From positions 1 to 14,852 of the forward strand of contig DGII01000069.1 in the NCBI GenBank assembly GCA_002393095.1: a stretch of DNA of 14,852 bases, given 5' to 3'. Below, one piece after another: positions 7,510 through 14,770 of the stretch (position 1 is the first letter of the stretch; each line of letters begins with the position of its first letter). The stretch comes from Lachnospiraceae bacterium UBA3826 (GTDB lineage: Bacteria > Bacillota > Clostridia > Lachnospirales > Lachnospiraceae). The position numbers and the translations under genes were made by a program. Below the pieces are notes generated by a model that was given only the letters and a program-made list of their open reading frames with translations, did not search any database and was not told where the DNA came from.

Positions 7510-8166
7510 ATGGAAAATGATAATACAAGCTACGAGACCATTATAGGCAGAGGTGAAGCAGTCCTTACAGAGAAAAAGTCCCGATTCATAGCCACCATAG
7601 CGCATGTGGAAAGTGAAGCCGAGGCGAACGCTCTGCTTGCGGAGATACGTAAGAAGAACTGGGATGCCAGACACAATTGCTATGCCTACATACTCGGCAA
7701 GAAAAGCGAGACGGAACGCTTCTCGGATGACGGCGAACCGTCCGGTACGGCGGGACGGCCTATACTTGATATACTGAAGGGGAACAGGCTTACGGACACT
7801 ATTATAGTGGTGACAAGGTATTTTGGAGGTGTCCTTCTGGGTACAGGCGGACTGGTAAGGGCATATTCGCAGTCAAGTACAATGGCGGTGGAAAGTGCCG
7901 GAGAGAGCGGCAAGTTAGCTACAATGCGCCTTATGCGGTTAATGAACATAACGACCGACTATAATCTGTCTGAAAAGGTTCGTTATGTATTTACGTCAGG
8001 TGAGGTTAATATCACGGATACAAGATATGAAGAGAATGTAACCTTTACCGTAGCAATACCGGTTGAAGATGCGGATGGACTCATGGATAAGATAACGGAT
8101 GTTACCGGAGGCAGGGCTAAGACAGAACAGGGCGATGTATGCTATTATCCTGTGATAAAGCATTGA
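7510..8166 (+). CDS. yigZ: YigZ/IMPACT family protein (UPF0029)
   Basis: A 218-residue member of the IMPACT family, related to E. coli YigZ and to the eukaryotic GCN2 regulator IMPACT; its bacterial function is not established, though ribosome or nucleic acid binding is often suggested. The N-terminal IMPACT domain (about residues 15-125) shows EKKSRFIA, DARHNCYAY, FSDDGEPSGTAGRPIL and the family signature RYFGGVLLGTGGLVRAYS. The remainder (about 135-218) fits the DUF1949 ferredoxin-like domain. Length is normal. Start: ATG 7510 places EKKSRF at the usual distance from the N-terminus, and no other start is available nearby. The only upstream purine run, AAAGG (7491-7495), is 14 nt away and poor, so a leaderless transcript is plausible. 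It is divergent from the penicillin-binding protein gene across a 119-nt gap. Its stop codon overlaps the mgtE promoter. Confidence 0.93.
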   Translation: MENDNTSYETIIGRGEAVLTEKKSRFIATIAHVESEAEANALLAEIRKKNWDARHNCYAYILGKKSETERFSDDGEPSGTAGRPILDILKGNRLTDTIIVVTRYFGGVLLGTGGLVRAYSQSSTMAVESAGESGKLATMRLMRLMNITTDYNLSEKVRYVFTSGEVNITDTRYEENVTFTVAIPVEDADGLMDKITDVTGGRAKTEQGDVCYYPVIKH

Positions 8167-8192
8167 CAAAAACAGTGCCGGAATTGTAGAAT
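8163..8192 (+). promoter_or_regulatory. Strong SigA-type promoter for mgtE, overlapping the yigZ stop codon
   Basis: A perfect TTGACA (8163-8168) whose TGA is the yigZ stop codon, an 18-nt spacer, and TAGAAT (8187-8192, 5 of 6). Transcription should start near 8199, giving mgtE a leader of about 135 nt and separating it from yigZ control. Confidence 0.7.
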
Positions 8193-8208
8193 ATTTAAGC
8201 GCTGTTTT
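8169..8208 (+). terminator. Inverted repeat around the mgtE -10 box; possible yigZ terminator or operator
   Basis: AAAACAGTGC (8169-8178) can pair with GCGCTGTTTT (8199-8208), 10 bp with one wobble and a 20-nt loop, followed by AATAGTT. As RNA it would be a modest terminator for yigZ, starting 2 nt after its stop. As DNA the two arms flank the -10 box, so an operator is equally possible. The long loop and short T run lower confidence. Confidence 0.4.
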
Positions 8209-8230
8209 AATAGTTATCGGATTTCATGGC

Positions 8231-8327
8231 AGAGGAAAGGTGGTGATCGATATGAAGAAGGCAATAAACGCAAATGATGTTCCTCTCCCCTCGTCGGGAA
8301 GCATATTGATCACTGACAAAAGGGAGA
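8231..8327 (+). promoter_or_regulatory. Candidate mgtE leader RNA switch with mutually exclusive pairings
   Basis: The main helix pairs 8243-8254 with 8302-8313 (12 bp, one G-U) and buries part of the leader ORF's Shine-Dalgarno and its AUG. A pyrimidine tract inside the loop (8280-8289) has three possible partners: AGAGGAA at 8231-8237 (7 bp, perfect), GGGA at 8296-8299 (4 bp), and GGGAGA at 8322-8327 (6 bp), which is the mgtE Shine-Dalgarno. The first and last would make pseudoknots with the main helix. I do not see the conserved M-box core. Pairings were found by eye and not scored for energy. Confidence 0.5.
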
Positions 8328-8377
8328 AATGCCATGGACGAGAAAATAGAGATAGAGGACATCAGAGAGCTTCTTGA
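8252..8377 (+). CDS. Leader ORF (41 codons) upstream of and overlapping mgtE
   Basis: This short ORF would encode a 41-residue peptide beginning MKKAINANDVPLPSSGSILI; the rest is charged and basic, with no membrane helix. Its ribosome site, AAAGGTGGTGATC (8236-8248), matches 12 of 13 positions of the consensus complementary to the 3' end of 16S rRNA, and the core lies 8 nt before ATG, stronger than that of any annotated gene here. It ends at TGA 8375-8377, 44 nt inside mgtE and in another frame, so it is not a missing mgtE N-terminus: MgtE is complete without it. Codons 11-13 (Pro-Leu-Pro, 8282-8290) make the pyrimidine tract that can pair with the mgtE Shine-Dalgarno. I infer a regulatory leader peptide whose translation controls mgtE. 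I know of no named family for it. Peptide conservation is untested. Confidence 0.6.
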   Translation: MKKAINANDVPLPSSGSILITDKREKCHGRENRDRGHQRAS

Positions 8378-9683
8378 TACCAAGCAGTATACAAGGCTCA
8401 GACAGAAGTTGTCCGACATGAATGAAGCGGATATAGCTACCGCTTTGGAGGAACTGGAGGAGAAGGATCAGCTTAAGGCATTCAGGATATTGCCTAAGGA
8501 TATGGCGGCTGACGTATTCTCATATATGGATGTTGATATACAGCAGTATATCATCACTTCGCTGTCAGAGAAGGATGCCGGTGTGATCATCGACAATCTG
8601 ATGGCGGATGACGCGACGGATCTCTTGGAAGAGATGCCGGCTAATATGGTCAAGAGGCTTCTGGCTGCCGCTTCGCCGGAGACAAGAAGGGACATCAATA
8701 ACCTTCTTCGTTATCCTGAGGACAGTGCCGGAAGTATCATGACGGTGGAGTATGTGGATCTGAAGGAGAACCTGACTGTAGAACAGGCCATAGAGCGCAT
8801 ACGTAACATCGGAGTGGACAGTGAGACTATCAATATATGCTACGTGCTTGATTCAAGGCGTAAGCTTATCGGTACGGTAGCACTCAGATATCTGTTGCTC
8901 AGTCAGCCTGATGACACTATCGGCAATATAATGCATGAGAATGTCATCTCCATCAATACCATGATGGACCAGGAGGAGGTTGCGAGACAATTCCAGAAGT
9001 ACGACTTTACATCAATGCCTGTTGTGGACGGGGAGAATCGTCTGGTGGGAATCATCACTGTCGATGATATCGTGGATATCATGGAGCAGGAGGCCACAGA
9101 GGATATCGAGAAGATGGCAGCTATCGTGCCATCCGATAAGCCGTATATGAGGACAGGTGTGTTCGAGACATGGAAGAAGCGTATACCATGGCTCTTATTA
9201 CTCATGATCTCAGCCACCTTCACAGGCAAGATAATTGCCAGCTTTGAGGATGCCCTGAGCGTATATGTGGTACTTACCGCCTTCATTCCCATGCTCATGG
9301 ATACCGGCGGTAACGCCGGAGGACAGGCTTCCGTGACCATAATCCGTGGACTTTCGCTGGATGAGATCGAGTTCGGTGATGTGTTCAGGGTCGTGTGGAA
9401 AGAGGTCAGGGTGGCGGTGGTCTGCGGTATCACACTGGCAGCGGCCAATTTCGCCAAGCTAATGCTCTTGGACAGAGTAGGACTACAGGTATCGCTTGTC
9501 GTATGCATTACTTTGGTGGCTGTTGTCATCATAGCCAAATTCGTCGGCTGCACGCTGCCGATGCTTGCCAAAAAGCTGGGCTTTGACCCTGCGGTCATGG
9601 CAAGCCCCTTCATCACGACTATCGTTGATGCAATATCTTTGCTTATCTACTTTGGAATCGCTACCAAGCTGTTGAATATATAG
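8334..9683 (+). CDS. mgtE: MgtE magnesium transporter
   Basis: A 449-residue Mg2+ channel/transporter of the inner membrane, the main constitutive magnesium entry route in many Firmicutes. Domains in order: an acidic helical MgtE N domain (about 1-130, with repeated EDLLEEMP-like helices such as DDATDLLEEMP), two CBS domains (about 135-255, including PEDSAGSIMTVEY and FTSMPVVDGENRLVGIITVDD), a connecting helix, and five membrane helices (about 280-449). The pore carries PMLMDTGGNAGGQ and the C-terminal FITTIVDAISLLIYFG, whose Asp matches the pore Asp of the Thermus protein. In that family the cytosolic domains close the channel when Mg2+ is high. Length is typical. ATG 8334 has AGGGAG (8321-8326) 7 nt upstream. 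The start overlaps a leader ORF and is downstream of a structured leader, so translational or attenuation control is likely. A bidirectional terminator follows. Confidence 0.96.
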   Translation: MDEKIEIEDIRELLDTKQYTRLRQKLSDMNEADIATALEELEEKDQLKAFRILPKDMAADVFSYMDVDIQQYIITSLSEKDAGVIIDNLMADDATDLLEEMPANMVKRLLAAASPETRRDINNLLRYPEDSAGSIMTVEYVDLKENLTVEQAIERIRNIGVDSETINICYVLDSRRKLIGTVALRYLLLSQPDDTIGNIMHENVISINTMMDQEEVARQFQKYDFTSMPVVDGENRLVGIITVDDIVDIMEQEATEDIEKMAAIVPSDKPYMRTGVFETWKKRIPWLLLLMISATFTGKIIASFEDALSVYVVLTAFIPMLMDTGGNAGGQASVTIIRGLSLDEIEFGDVFRVVWKEVRVAVVCGITLAAANFAKLMLLDRVGLQVSLVVCITLVAVVIIAKFVGCTLPMLAKKLGFDPAVMASPFITTIVDAISLLIYFGIATKLLNI

Positions 9684-9707
9684 CGGAACAGATGAATAAA
9701 ACATATA

Positions 9708-9747
9708 AATAAAACAGATGACCGGATATCCCGTCATCTGTTTTATT
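9708..9747. terminator. Bidirectional terminator between mgtE and typA
   Basis: AATAAAACAGATGAC (9708-9722) and GTCATCTGTTTTATT (9733-9747) form a perfect 15-bp stem around CGGATATCCC. The A/T-rich ends act as U tract on either strand. A partial second copy of the left arm (AACAGATGA, then ATAAAAC, 9687-9701) precedes it. Confidence 0.88.
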
Positions 9748-9773
9748 CAGTCTTGGTGTTGTCATACCTAAGC

Positions 9774-11606
9774 TCAGGCGTGGTTAAAGCCTGCGCGCTT
9801 ACGCTTGAGGGAATCAAGGATCTTCTTGCGGATACGAAGATTATCCGGTGTTATCTCCAAAAGCTCATCAGTATCTATGAATTCAAGAGCCTGTTCAAGA
9901 CTTAAGACCTTCTTGGGTGAGAGTCGCAGGGCTTCATCCGAGCCGGAGGCTCTGGTGTTGGTAAGCTGCTTCTTCTTGCACACATTGATCTCTATATCTT
10001 CGGATTTGCCGGTCTGTCCTATGACCATGCCGGCATATACCTTTTCTCCCGGTTCTATGAAAAGGATACCGCGCTCCTGTGCATTATACAGGCCGTATGT
10101 TATGGCTTCTCCGGCCTCGAATGCGATAAGCGAGCCCTGCTTGCGGTACATCATATCACCCTTATAGGGACCGTACCCGTCAAAGGTGGTATTGAGTATA
10201 CCATTACCCTTGGTATCAGTCATGAATTCACCTCTGTAGCCGATAAGACCTCTTGAGGGTATCTCGAATTCAAGTCTGGTATACCCGCCGCTTATGGACG
10301 CCATTCCCTGAAGCTCACCCTTTCTGGCAGAAAGCTTCTGGATTACGGAGCCTGAGAATTCTTCGGGTACATCCACATAGGCGATCTCCATGGGCTCCAG
10401 CTTTTTGCCTCTTTCATCATACTTATACAGTACTTCCGCCTTGCTCACGGCGAATTCATAGCCCTCACGACGCATATTCTCAATAAGGACGGACAGATGC
10501 AGCTCGCCACGTCCGGATACCTTGAAGACATCGGTTGAATCTGTTTCTTCGACTCTTAACGATACATCCGTATTAAGCTCTCTGAACAACCTGTCCCGAA
10601 GGTGTCTGCTTGTAACGTATTTGCCCTCAAGTCCCGCCAACGGAGAGTCATTGACCATGAAGTTCATGGCTATCGTAGGCTCTGTAATCTTCTGGAAAGG
10701 AATGGGCTTCGGGTCATCCACGGAGCATAGAGTATCACCTATCTTGATATCGGTAATGCCGGATATCGCTACGATGGAACCTATGGTCGCACTGTCCACC
10801 TCGACTCTCTTAAGTCCGTCGAACTCATATAGTTTTGAGATCTTAACCTTTTTACAAAGGTCAGGCTCATGATGATTGACAATGACTACATCGTCACCTA
10901 CCGATATAGTGCCGTTATCCACCTTGCCGATACCGATACGGCCTACATATTCATTATAATCAATGGTGCTGATAAGCACCTGCGTACCGGCATCCGGATC
11001 GCCCTGCGGAGCGGGGATATGCTTAAGTATGGTCTCGAAGAGAGGCACCATATCCTTGCCCGGTTCATCGGGAGACAGTGAAGATGTACCTGCCTTGGCC
11101 GATGCATAGATGAAAGGGCAGTCAAGCTGGGCTTCATCCGCTTCAAGATCTATGAAAAGCTCAAGGACTTCGTCCACAACCTCTGCGGGTCTTGCCTCCG
11201 GTCTGTCGATCTTATTGATACATACGATTACCGGAAGCTTAAGCTCCAAAGCTTTCTTAAGAACGAATTTCGTCTGCGGCATGGTGCCCTCGAAGGCATC
11301 TACCACAAGTATGACTCCGTTCACCATCTTAAGTACGCGCTCAACCTCACCGCCGAAGTCCGCATGTCCGGGGGTGTCTATTATGTTGATCTTGGTGTTC
11401 TTATAGGTAACGGCAGTATTCTTGGAGAGGATGGTTATACCGCGCTCCCTCTCTATATCGTTGCTGTCCATTACACGCTCTGCAATCTCCTGATTCTCCC
11501 TGAAGACTCCGGACTGCTTTAAAAGCTCGTCTACAAGTGTGGTCTTGCCATGGTCGACATGGGCAATAATGGCTATATTCCTGATATCATCTCTGGTCTG
11601 TAACAT
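9774..11606 (-). CDS. typA: Translational GTPase TypA/BipA
   Basis: A 610-residue ribosome-associated GTPase of the elongation factor family, linked to stress, cold growth and large-subunit assembly. The G domain shows AHVDHGKTT (residues 15-23), ERERGIT, DTPGHADFGGEVER, NKIDRPEARP and YASAK in order. These are followed by a beta-barrel domain, EF-G-like domains III and V, and the TypA-specific C-terminal domain with SGSDEALRLSPKK; the end is basic (RIRKKILDSLKRKRAGF). Length fits the family at about 605-615. Start: the frame stays open upstream to 11750, but that adds 48 residues (with a Trp/Cys-rich run) absent from TypA proteins. The ATG at 11606 gives the standard opening MLQTRDDIRNIAIIAHVDHG and has AGAGGA 5 nt upstream. 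It is divergent from dapA and shares the mgtE terminator. Confidence 0.96.
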   Translation of the reverse strand: MLQTRDDIRNIAIIAHVDHGKTTLVDELLKQSGVFRENQEIAERVMDSNDIERERGITILSKNTAVTYKNTKINIIDTPGHADFGGEVERVLKMVNGVILVVDAFEGTMPQTKFVLKKALELKLPVIVCINKIDRPEARPAEVVDEVLELFIDLEADEAQLDCPFIYASAKAGTSSLSPDEPGKDMVPLFETILKHIPAPQGDPDAGTQVLISTIDYNEYVGRIGIGKVDNGTISVGDDVVIVNHHEPDLCKKVKISKLYEFDGLKRVEVDSATIGSIVAISGITDIKIGDTLCSVDDPKPIPFQKITEPTIAMNFMVNDSPLAGLEGKYVTSRHLRDRLFRELNTDVSLRVEETDSTDVFKVSGRGELHLSVLIENMRREGYEFAVSKAEVLYKYDERGKKLEPMEIAYVDVPEEFSGSVIQKLSARKGELQGMASISGGYTRLEFEIPSRGLIGYRGEFMTDTKGNGILNTTFDGYGPYKGDMMYRKQGSLIAFEAGEAITYGLYNAQERGILFIEPGEKVYAGMVIGQTGKSEDIEINVCKKKQLTNTRASGSDEALRLSPKKVLSLEQALEFIDTDELLEITPDNLRIRKKILDSLKRKRAGFNHA

Positions 11607-11655
11607 TTTGTTCCTCTTAATCTTAATAAATTTCGTTATTCCTTTGCCGCACGAT

Positions 11656-11684
11656 ATTGTACACCAAAGAAAGAATATCTGCAA
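11656..11684 (-). promoter_or_regulatory. Candidate typA promoter
   Basis: On the minus strand, TTGCAG (11684-11679), a 17-nt spacer, and TACAAT (11661-11656, 5 of 6 to consensus). It lies about 50 nt before the chosen typA start and downstream of the longer-frame ATG at 11750, which supports the shorter protein. Confidence 0.5.
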
Positions 11685-11698
11685 ATATAAGATTTCAG

Positions 11699-11725
11699 TT
11701 GACATTAAGCTATGCGGGTGATAAT
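11699..11725 (+). promoter_or_regulatory. Candidate dapA promoter
   Basis: A perfect TTGACA (11699-11704) and GATAAT (11720-11725, 5 of 6), but with only a 15-nt spacer. Reading TAATTT at 11722 restores 17 nt with a poorer -10. The short leader to 11797 holds AT-rich repeats (TATATATGATATATGA) and GGAGG; it is too short for a lysine riboswitch. Confidence 0.45.
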
Positions 11726-11797
11726 TTTTAATAAGATGAATCAATATCATCTGACGATACTATATATGATATATGACAGTGATCGGAGGTACAATAT

Positions 11798-12682
11798 ATG
11801 GCAATCTTTACGGGAGCCGGAGTTGCGATCATCACCCCCTTTAAGGATAACGGTGAGGTTAATTACGAGAAATTCAAGGAGATAATAGAGGATCAGATAG
11901 CGGGAGGGACCGATGCGATCATAGTATGCGGTACTACCGGAGAAGCAGCCACGCTCTCTCATGAGGAGCACTTAGATGTGATTAAGGCATGTGTTGAGTA
12001 TGTGGATCACAGGATACCGGTAGTAGCGGGTACGGGATCTAACTGCACTGAGACAGCCATATATCTGTCAACAGAGGCAGAGAAGTTAGGCGCTGACGGA
12101 TTGCTCGTAGTTACTCCTTATTATAATAAGGCTACACAGAAGGGACTGTATGAGCACTTTAAGATGGTTGCGGAGAGTGTTAAGCTTCCCATCATTTTAT
12201 ATAATATCCCCGGCAGGACGGGCTGTACCATGCTTCCTGAGACCGTAGTCAAGATATGCAGGGAGATTCCCAATATCGTAGGTGTCAAGGATGCGACAGG
12301 TAATCTTGCACAGGTTGCTACAATGATGTCTATGGCTAACGGCTGCGTGGATCTGTATTCGGGTGAGGATGCGCTTATCACACCCATCCTTTCACTCGGA
12401 GGAAAGGGTGTCATATCGGTTCTGTCGATCGTTGCGCCCAGACAGACACACAATATCTGCCAGTTGTACTTTGACGGTAAGGTTGAGGAGGCGGTTAAGG
12501 AGCAGTTAAGAGCAGTTCCGCTTATCAACGCTCTCTTCAGTGAGGTCAATCCGATACCGGTCAAGAAGGCTATGAACCTTATGGGTAAGGAGGTTGGTCC
12601 TCTCAGACGGCCTCTTACCGAGATGGAGCCTGAGCATGCCCAAAAGCTTAAGGAGGCAATGCAGGAATACGGAATACTGTAG
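11798..12682 (+). CDS. dapA: 4-hydroxy-tetrahydrodipicolinate synthase
   Basis: A 294-residue cytoplasmic class I aldolase that condenses pyruvate with aspartate semialdehyde, the first step committed to diaminopimelate and lysine. The family landmarks are present: GTTGE (residues 45-49, with the paired Thr of the proton relay), VTPYYNK, LYNIPGRTG with Tyr135 and Arg140, and GVKDATGN with the Schiff-base Lys164. Length matches the usual 290-295. Start: GGAGG (11785-11789) lies 8 nt before ATG, and the N-terminus MAIFTGAGVAIITPF is standard. Diaminopimelate feeds peptidoglycan, the substrate of the penicillin-binding protein encoded nearby, but the genes are not co-transcribed. A strong terminator begins 14 nt after the stop. 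No other lysine pathway gene is in view. Confidence 0.96.
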   Translation: MAIFTGAGVAIITPFKDNGEVNYEKFKEIIEDQIAGGTDAIIVCGTTGEAATLSHEEHLDVIKACVEYVDHRIPVVAGTGSNCTETAIYLSTEAEKLGADGLLVVTPYYNKATQKGLYEHFKMVAESVKLPIILYNIPGRTGCTMLPETVVKICREIPNIVGVKDATGNLAQVATMMSMANGCVDLYSGEDALITPILSLGGKGVISVLSIVAPRQTHNICQLYFDGKVEEAVKEQLRAVPLINALFSEVNPIPVKKAMNLMGKEVGPLRRPLTEMEPEHAQKLKEAMQEYGIL

Positions 12683-12696
12683 TATATAGCGTAATC

Positions 12697-12725
12697 AAAG
12701 GGCGAGGTACTCTCGCCCTTTTTTT
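12697..12725 (+). terminator. Strong rho-independent terminator after dapA
   Basis: AAAGGGCGAG (12697-12706) pairs perfectly with CTCGCCCTTT (12712-12721) around GTACT, followed by a continuous T run to 12725. Only 31 nt separate it from the fbp start, so it also sits in the path of any transcript reaching fbp from dapA. Confidence 0.92.
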
Positions 12726-12756
12726 AGAAGGATAAGAAATTAGAAGGATAAGAAAT
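12725..12756 (+). repeat. Perfect 16-bp tandem duplication containing the fbp ribosome binding site
   Basis: TAGAAGGATAAGAAAT occurs twice head to tail (12725-12740 and 12741-12756), ending exactly at the fbp ATG. Each copy holds AGAAGGA; the second is about 8 nt from the start codon and is the working site, the first is 16 nt further up. It is a recent-looking duplication, as the copies are identical. Confidence 0.9.
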
Positions 12757-14718
12757 ATGAAAGAAAGCGTTACAGGAATCGAATACCTAAGGAGTCTGTC
12801 GAAGCAATTCCCTACGATAGCGTCGGCAAGCACCGAGATCATCAATCTTCAGTCCATACTTTCTCTTCCAAAGGGCACGGAGCATTTCCTGACGGATATA
12901 CACGGTGAATATGAGCAGTTCAATCATGTGATGCGTAACGGTTCGGGAGCTGTGAGACGTAAGATAGATGAGGAATTCGGCAATACCATATCCGAGCATG
13001 ACAAGAGAAGCCTTGCCACTCTTATATATTATCCGCATGAGAAGCTGGAGCTCATACAGGAGAACGAGGAATTCCTTGAGGACTGGTACAGGATAACCCT
13101 CCACAGACTGGTGCAGATGACTAAGAGGGCATCCTCCAAGTACACCCGTTCCAAGGTAAGGAGGGCGCTGCCGGCGGATTTCGCTTATGTCATTGAAGAA
13201 CTTATAACAGAGAAGGAAGAGGTTGAGGATAAGGAAGAATACTATAATGAGATAATCAATACCATCATCAATATAGGGAGCGCACCTGATCTTATCGTGG
13301 CCTTAAGCCATCTGATACAGAGGATGGTTGTAGATCATCTGCATATAGTGGGAGATATATATGACAGGGGTAAGGGTCCGCATATAATAATGGACACGTT
13401 GTCGAGACATCCTTCCCTTGATATACAGTGGGGCAATCATGATATTGTCTGGATGGGTGCCGCAGCAGGTCATTATGCCTGTATAGCCACTGTTATAAGG
13501 ATGAGTGCGAGATACGGCAATCTGGAGACTCTGGAGGAGGGCTATGGCATCAATCTCATTCCGCTTGTCACATTCGCAATGAAGACTTATGCCGGGGTTG
13601 ATTGCAGTGCTTTTGCCATTAAATACAATGACGATTATGATACGAGAGATCTGGATATGGATGTAAGAGTGCATAAGGCCATATCCATACTGCAATTTAA
13701 GCTTGAGGGGCAGGTCATCAAGCGTCATCCGGAATTCATGATGGATGACAGGCTGCTGCTTGACAAGATAGATTATGAGAAGAAGACTGTTACGGTATAT
13801 GGGAAGGAATACCCCATAAAGGACTGTGACTTTCCTACGGTAGATCCGGATGACCCCTATAACATGAGTCCTGAGGAGGCATTAGTCATGAAGCGTCTTG
13901 CTTCGGCCTTCAGGCATAGTGAGAAGCTTCAGAAGCACGTTAAATTCCTCTATTCCAAGGGAAGCTTATATAAGACCTTCAATTCGAACCTCCTGTATCA
14001 CGGGTGTGTACCGATGGATGAGGACGGCAACTTCAGTGAGGTTGAGATATACGGTAAAAAATACCGCGGTAAGGCACTTTATGATGTGCTTGAGAACTAT
14101 GCGAGAAGAGGCTATTATTCCGTAGATAAGATAGAGAAGATCAAAGGAATGGATATGATCTGGTATATATGGGCGGGACCTAATTCGCCTGTATTCGGCA
14201 AGGACAGGATGACGACATTCGAGAGGTACTTTATAGATGATCCCGCGACGCATAAGGAGACCAAGAATGCGTATTACAGACATACGGATGATGAGAATGT
14301 GATAAATAACATACTTAAGGAGTTCGGTCTTGATACCGAGAGGTCACATATAGTCAACGGTCATGTACCTGTGGAGCTTAAAAAGGGTGAGACACCAATA
14401 AGGTGCGGAGGCAAGCTGCTCATAATAGACGGTGGATTCTCCAAGGCATATCAGGGCAAGACGGGAATTGCCGGCTACACACTGGTCTTTAATTCACACG
14501 GAATGAATCTTGTGGCACATGAACCCTTTGAAAGCAAGGAGTCTGCGATAGTCAATGAGACAGACATAATCGACGCAACGATCAATGTAGAGACGGTGAC
14601 CGGCGGAAGGCTCAGGGTTAATGATACGGATATAGGTGTAGAGCTAAGGGCACAGATAGAAGGACTTAAGGAATTGCTGGACGCATACAGGAACGGTATT
14701 CTGGTAGAGAAGGAATAG
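12757..14718 (+). CDS. fbp: Fructose-1,6-bisphosphatase, class III
   Basis: A 653-residue gluconeogenic enzyme that removes the 1-phosphate from fructose-1,6-bisphosphate; class III is the Firmicutes form, related to calcineurin-like metallophosphatases and unlike class I or II. The metal-binding motifs are visible: TDIHGEYEQF (D47, H49), GDIYDRG (199-205) and GNHD (226-229). Later come NGHVPVELKKGE with a conserved His and a IDGGFSKAYQGKTGIAGYTL stretch. Length of about 640-670 is normal. Start: ATG 12757 follows AAGGA at about 8 nt, and the N-terminus reaches the usual distance before TDIHGE. It lies 74 nt after dapA, but with a terminator between. The next gene, a probable hisA, begins about 108 nt downstream. 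Members are often controlled by phosphoenolpyruvate and AMP; nothing in the sequence tests this. Confidence 0.96.
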   Translation: MKESVTGIEYLRSLSKQFPTIASASTEIINLQSILSLPKGTEHFLTDIHGEYEQFNHVMRNGSGAVRRKIDEEFGNTISEHDKRSLATLIYYPHEKLELIQENEEFLEDWYRITLHRLVQMTKRASSKYTRSKVRRALPADFAYVIEELITEKEEVEDKEEYYNEIINTIINIGSAPDLIVALSHLIQRMVVDHLHIVGDIYDRGKGPHIIMDTLSRHPSLDIQWGNHDIVWMGAAAGHYACIATVIRMSARYGNLETLEEGYGINLIPLVTFAMKTYAGVDCSAFAIKYNDDYDTRDLDMDVRVHKAISILQFKLEGQVIKRHPEFMMDDRLLLDKIDYEKKTVTVYGKEYPIKDCDFPTVDPDDPYNMSPEEALVMKRLASAFRHSEKLQKHVKFLYSKGSLYKTFNSNLLYHGCVPMDEDGNFSEVEIYGKKYRGKALYDVLENYARRGYYSVDKIEKIKGMDMIWYIWAGPNSPVFGKDRMTTFERYFIDDPATHKETKNAYYRHTDDENVINNILKEFGLDTERSHIVNGHVPVELKKGETPIRCGGKLLIIDGGFSKAYQGKTGIAGYTLVFNSHGMNLVAHEPFESKESAIVNETDIIDATINVETVTGGRLRVNDTDIGVELRAQIEGLKELLDAYRNGILVEKE

Positions 14719-14770
14719 AAGTAATGTTACAGAGGCAGTCAAGCGATATAAGTAATGTGAGTAATACAGG

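Noticed and set aside
8199..8333. M-box (ykoK) Mg2+ riboswitch before mgtE
   Set aside because: The conserved GGTGAGGCTCC-like and ATGCTTGTCC-like cores that I know from the M-box are not found on either strand, and the leader is too short for the usual form.
8252..8377. The leader ORF as a frameshifted true N-terminus of MgtE
   Set aside because: MgtE from 8334 already has a complete N domain of normal length and its own ribosome site, and the upstream ORF does not resemble MgtE.
8903..9616. Long open frame on the strand opposite mgtE (and similar ones opposite the EAL gene, folD and dapA)
   Set aside because: They are opposite-strand shadows of well-identified genes, with no ribosome site and no recognisable domains.
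11607..11750. 48-residue N-terminal extension of TypA
   Set aside because: It is absent from TypA proteins, lacks a ribosome site, and lies upstream of the likely typA promoter; the ATG at 11606 has AGAGGA at the right spacing.
11726..11797. Lysine riboswitch or T-box in the dapA leader
   Set aside because: The leader from the candidate promoter is about 65-70 nt, far too short, and no conserved core is visible.
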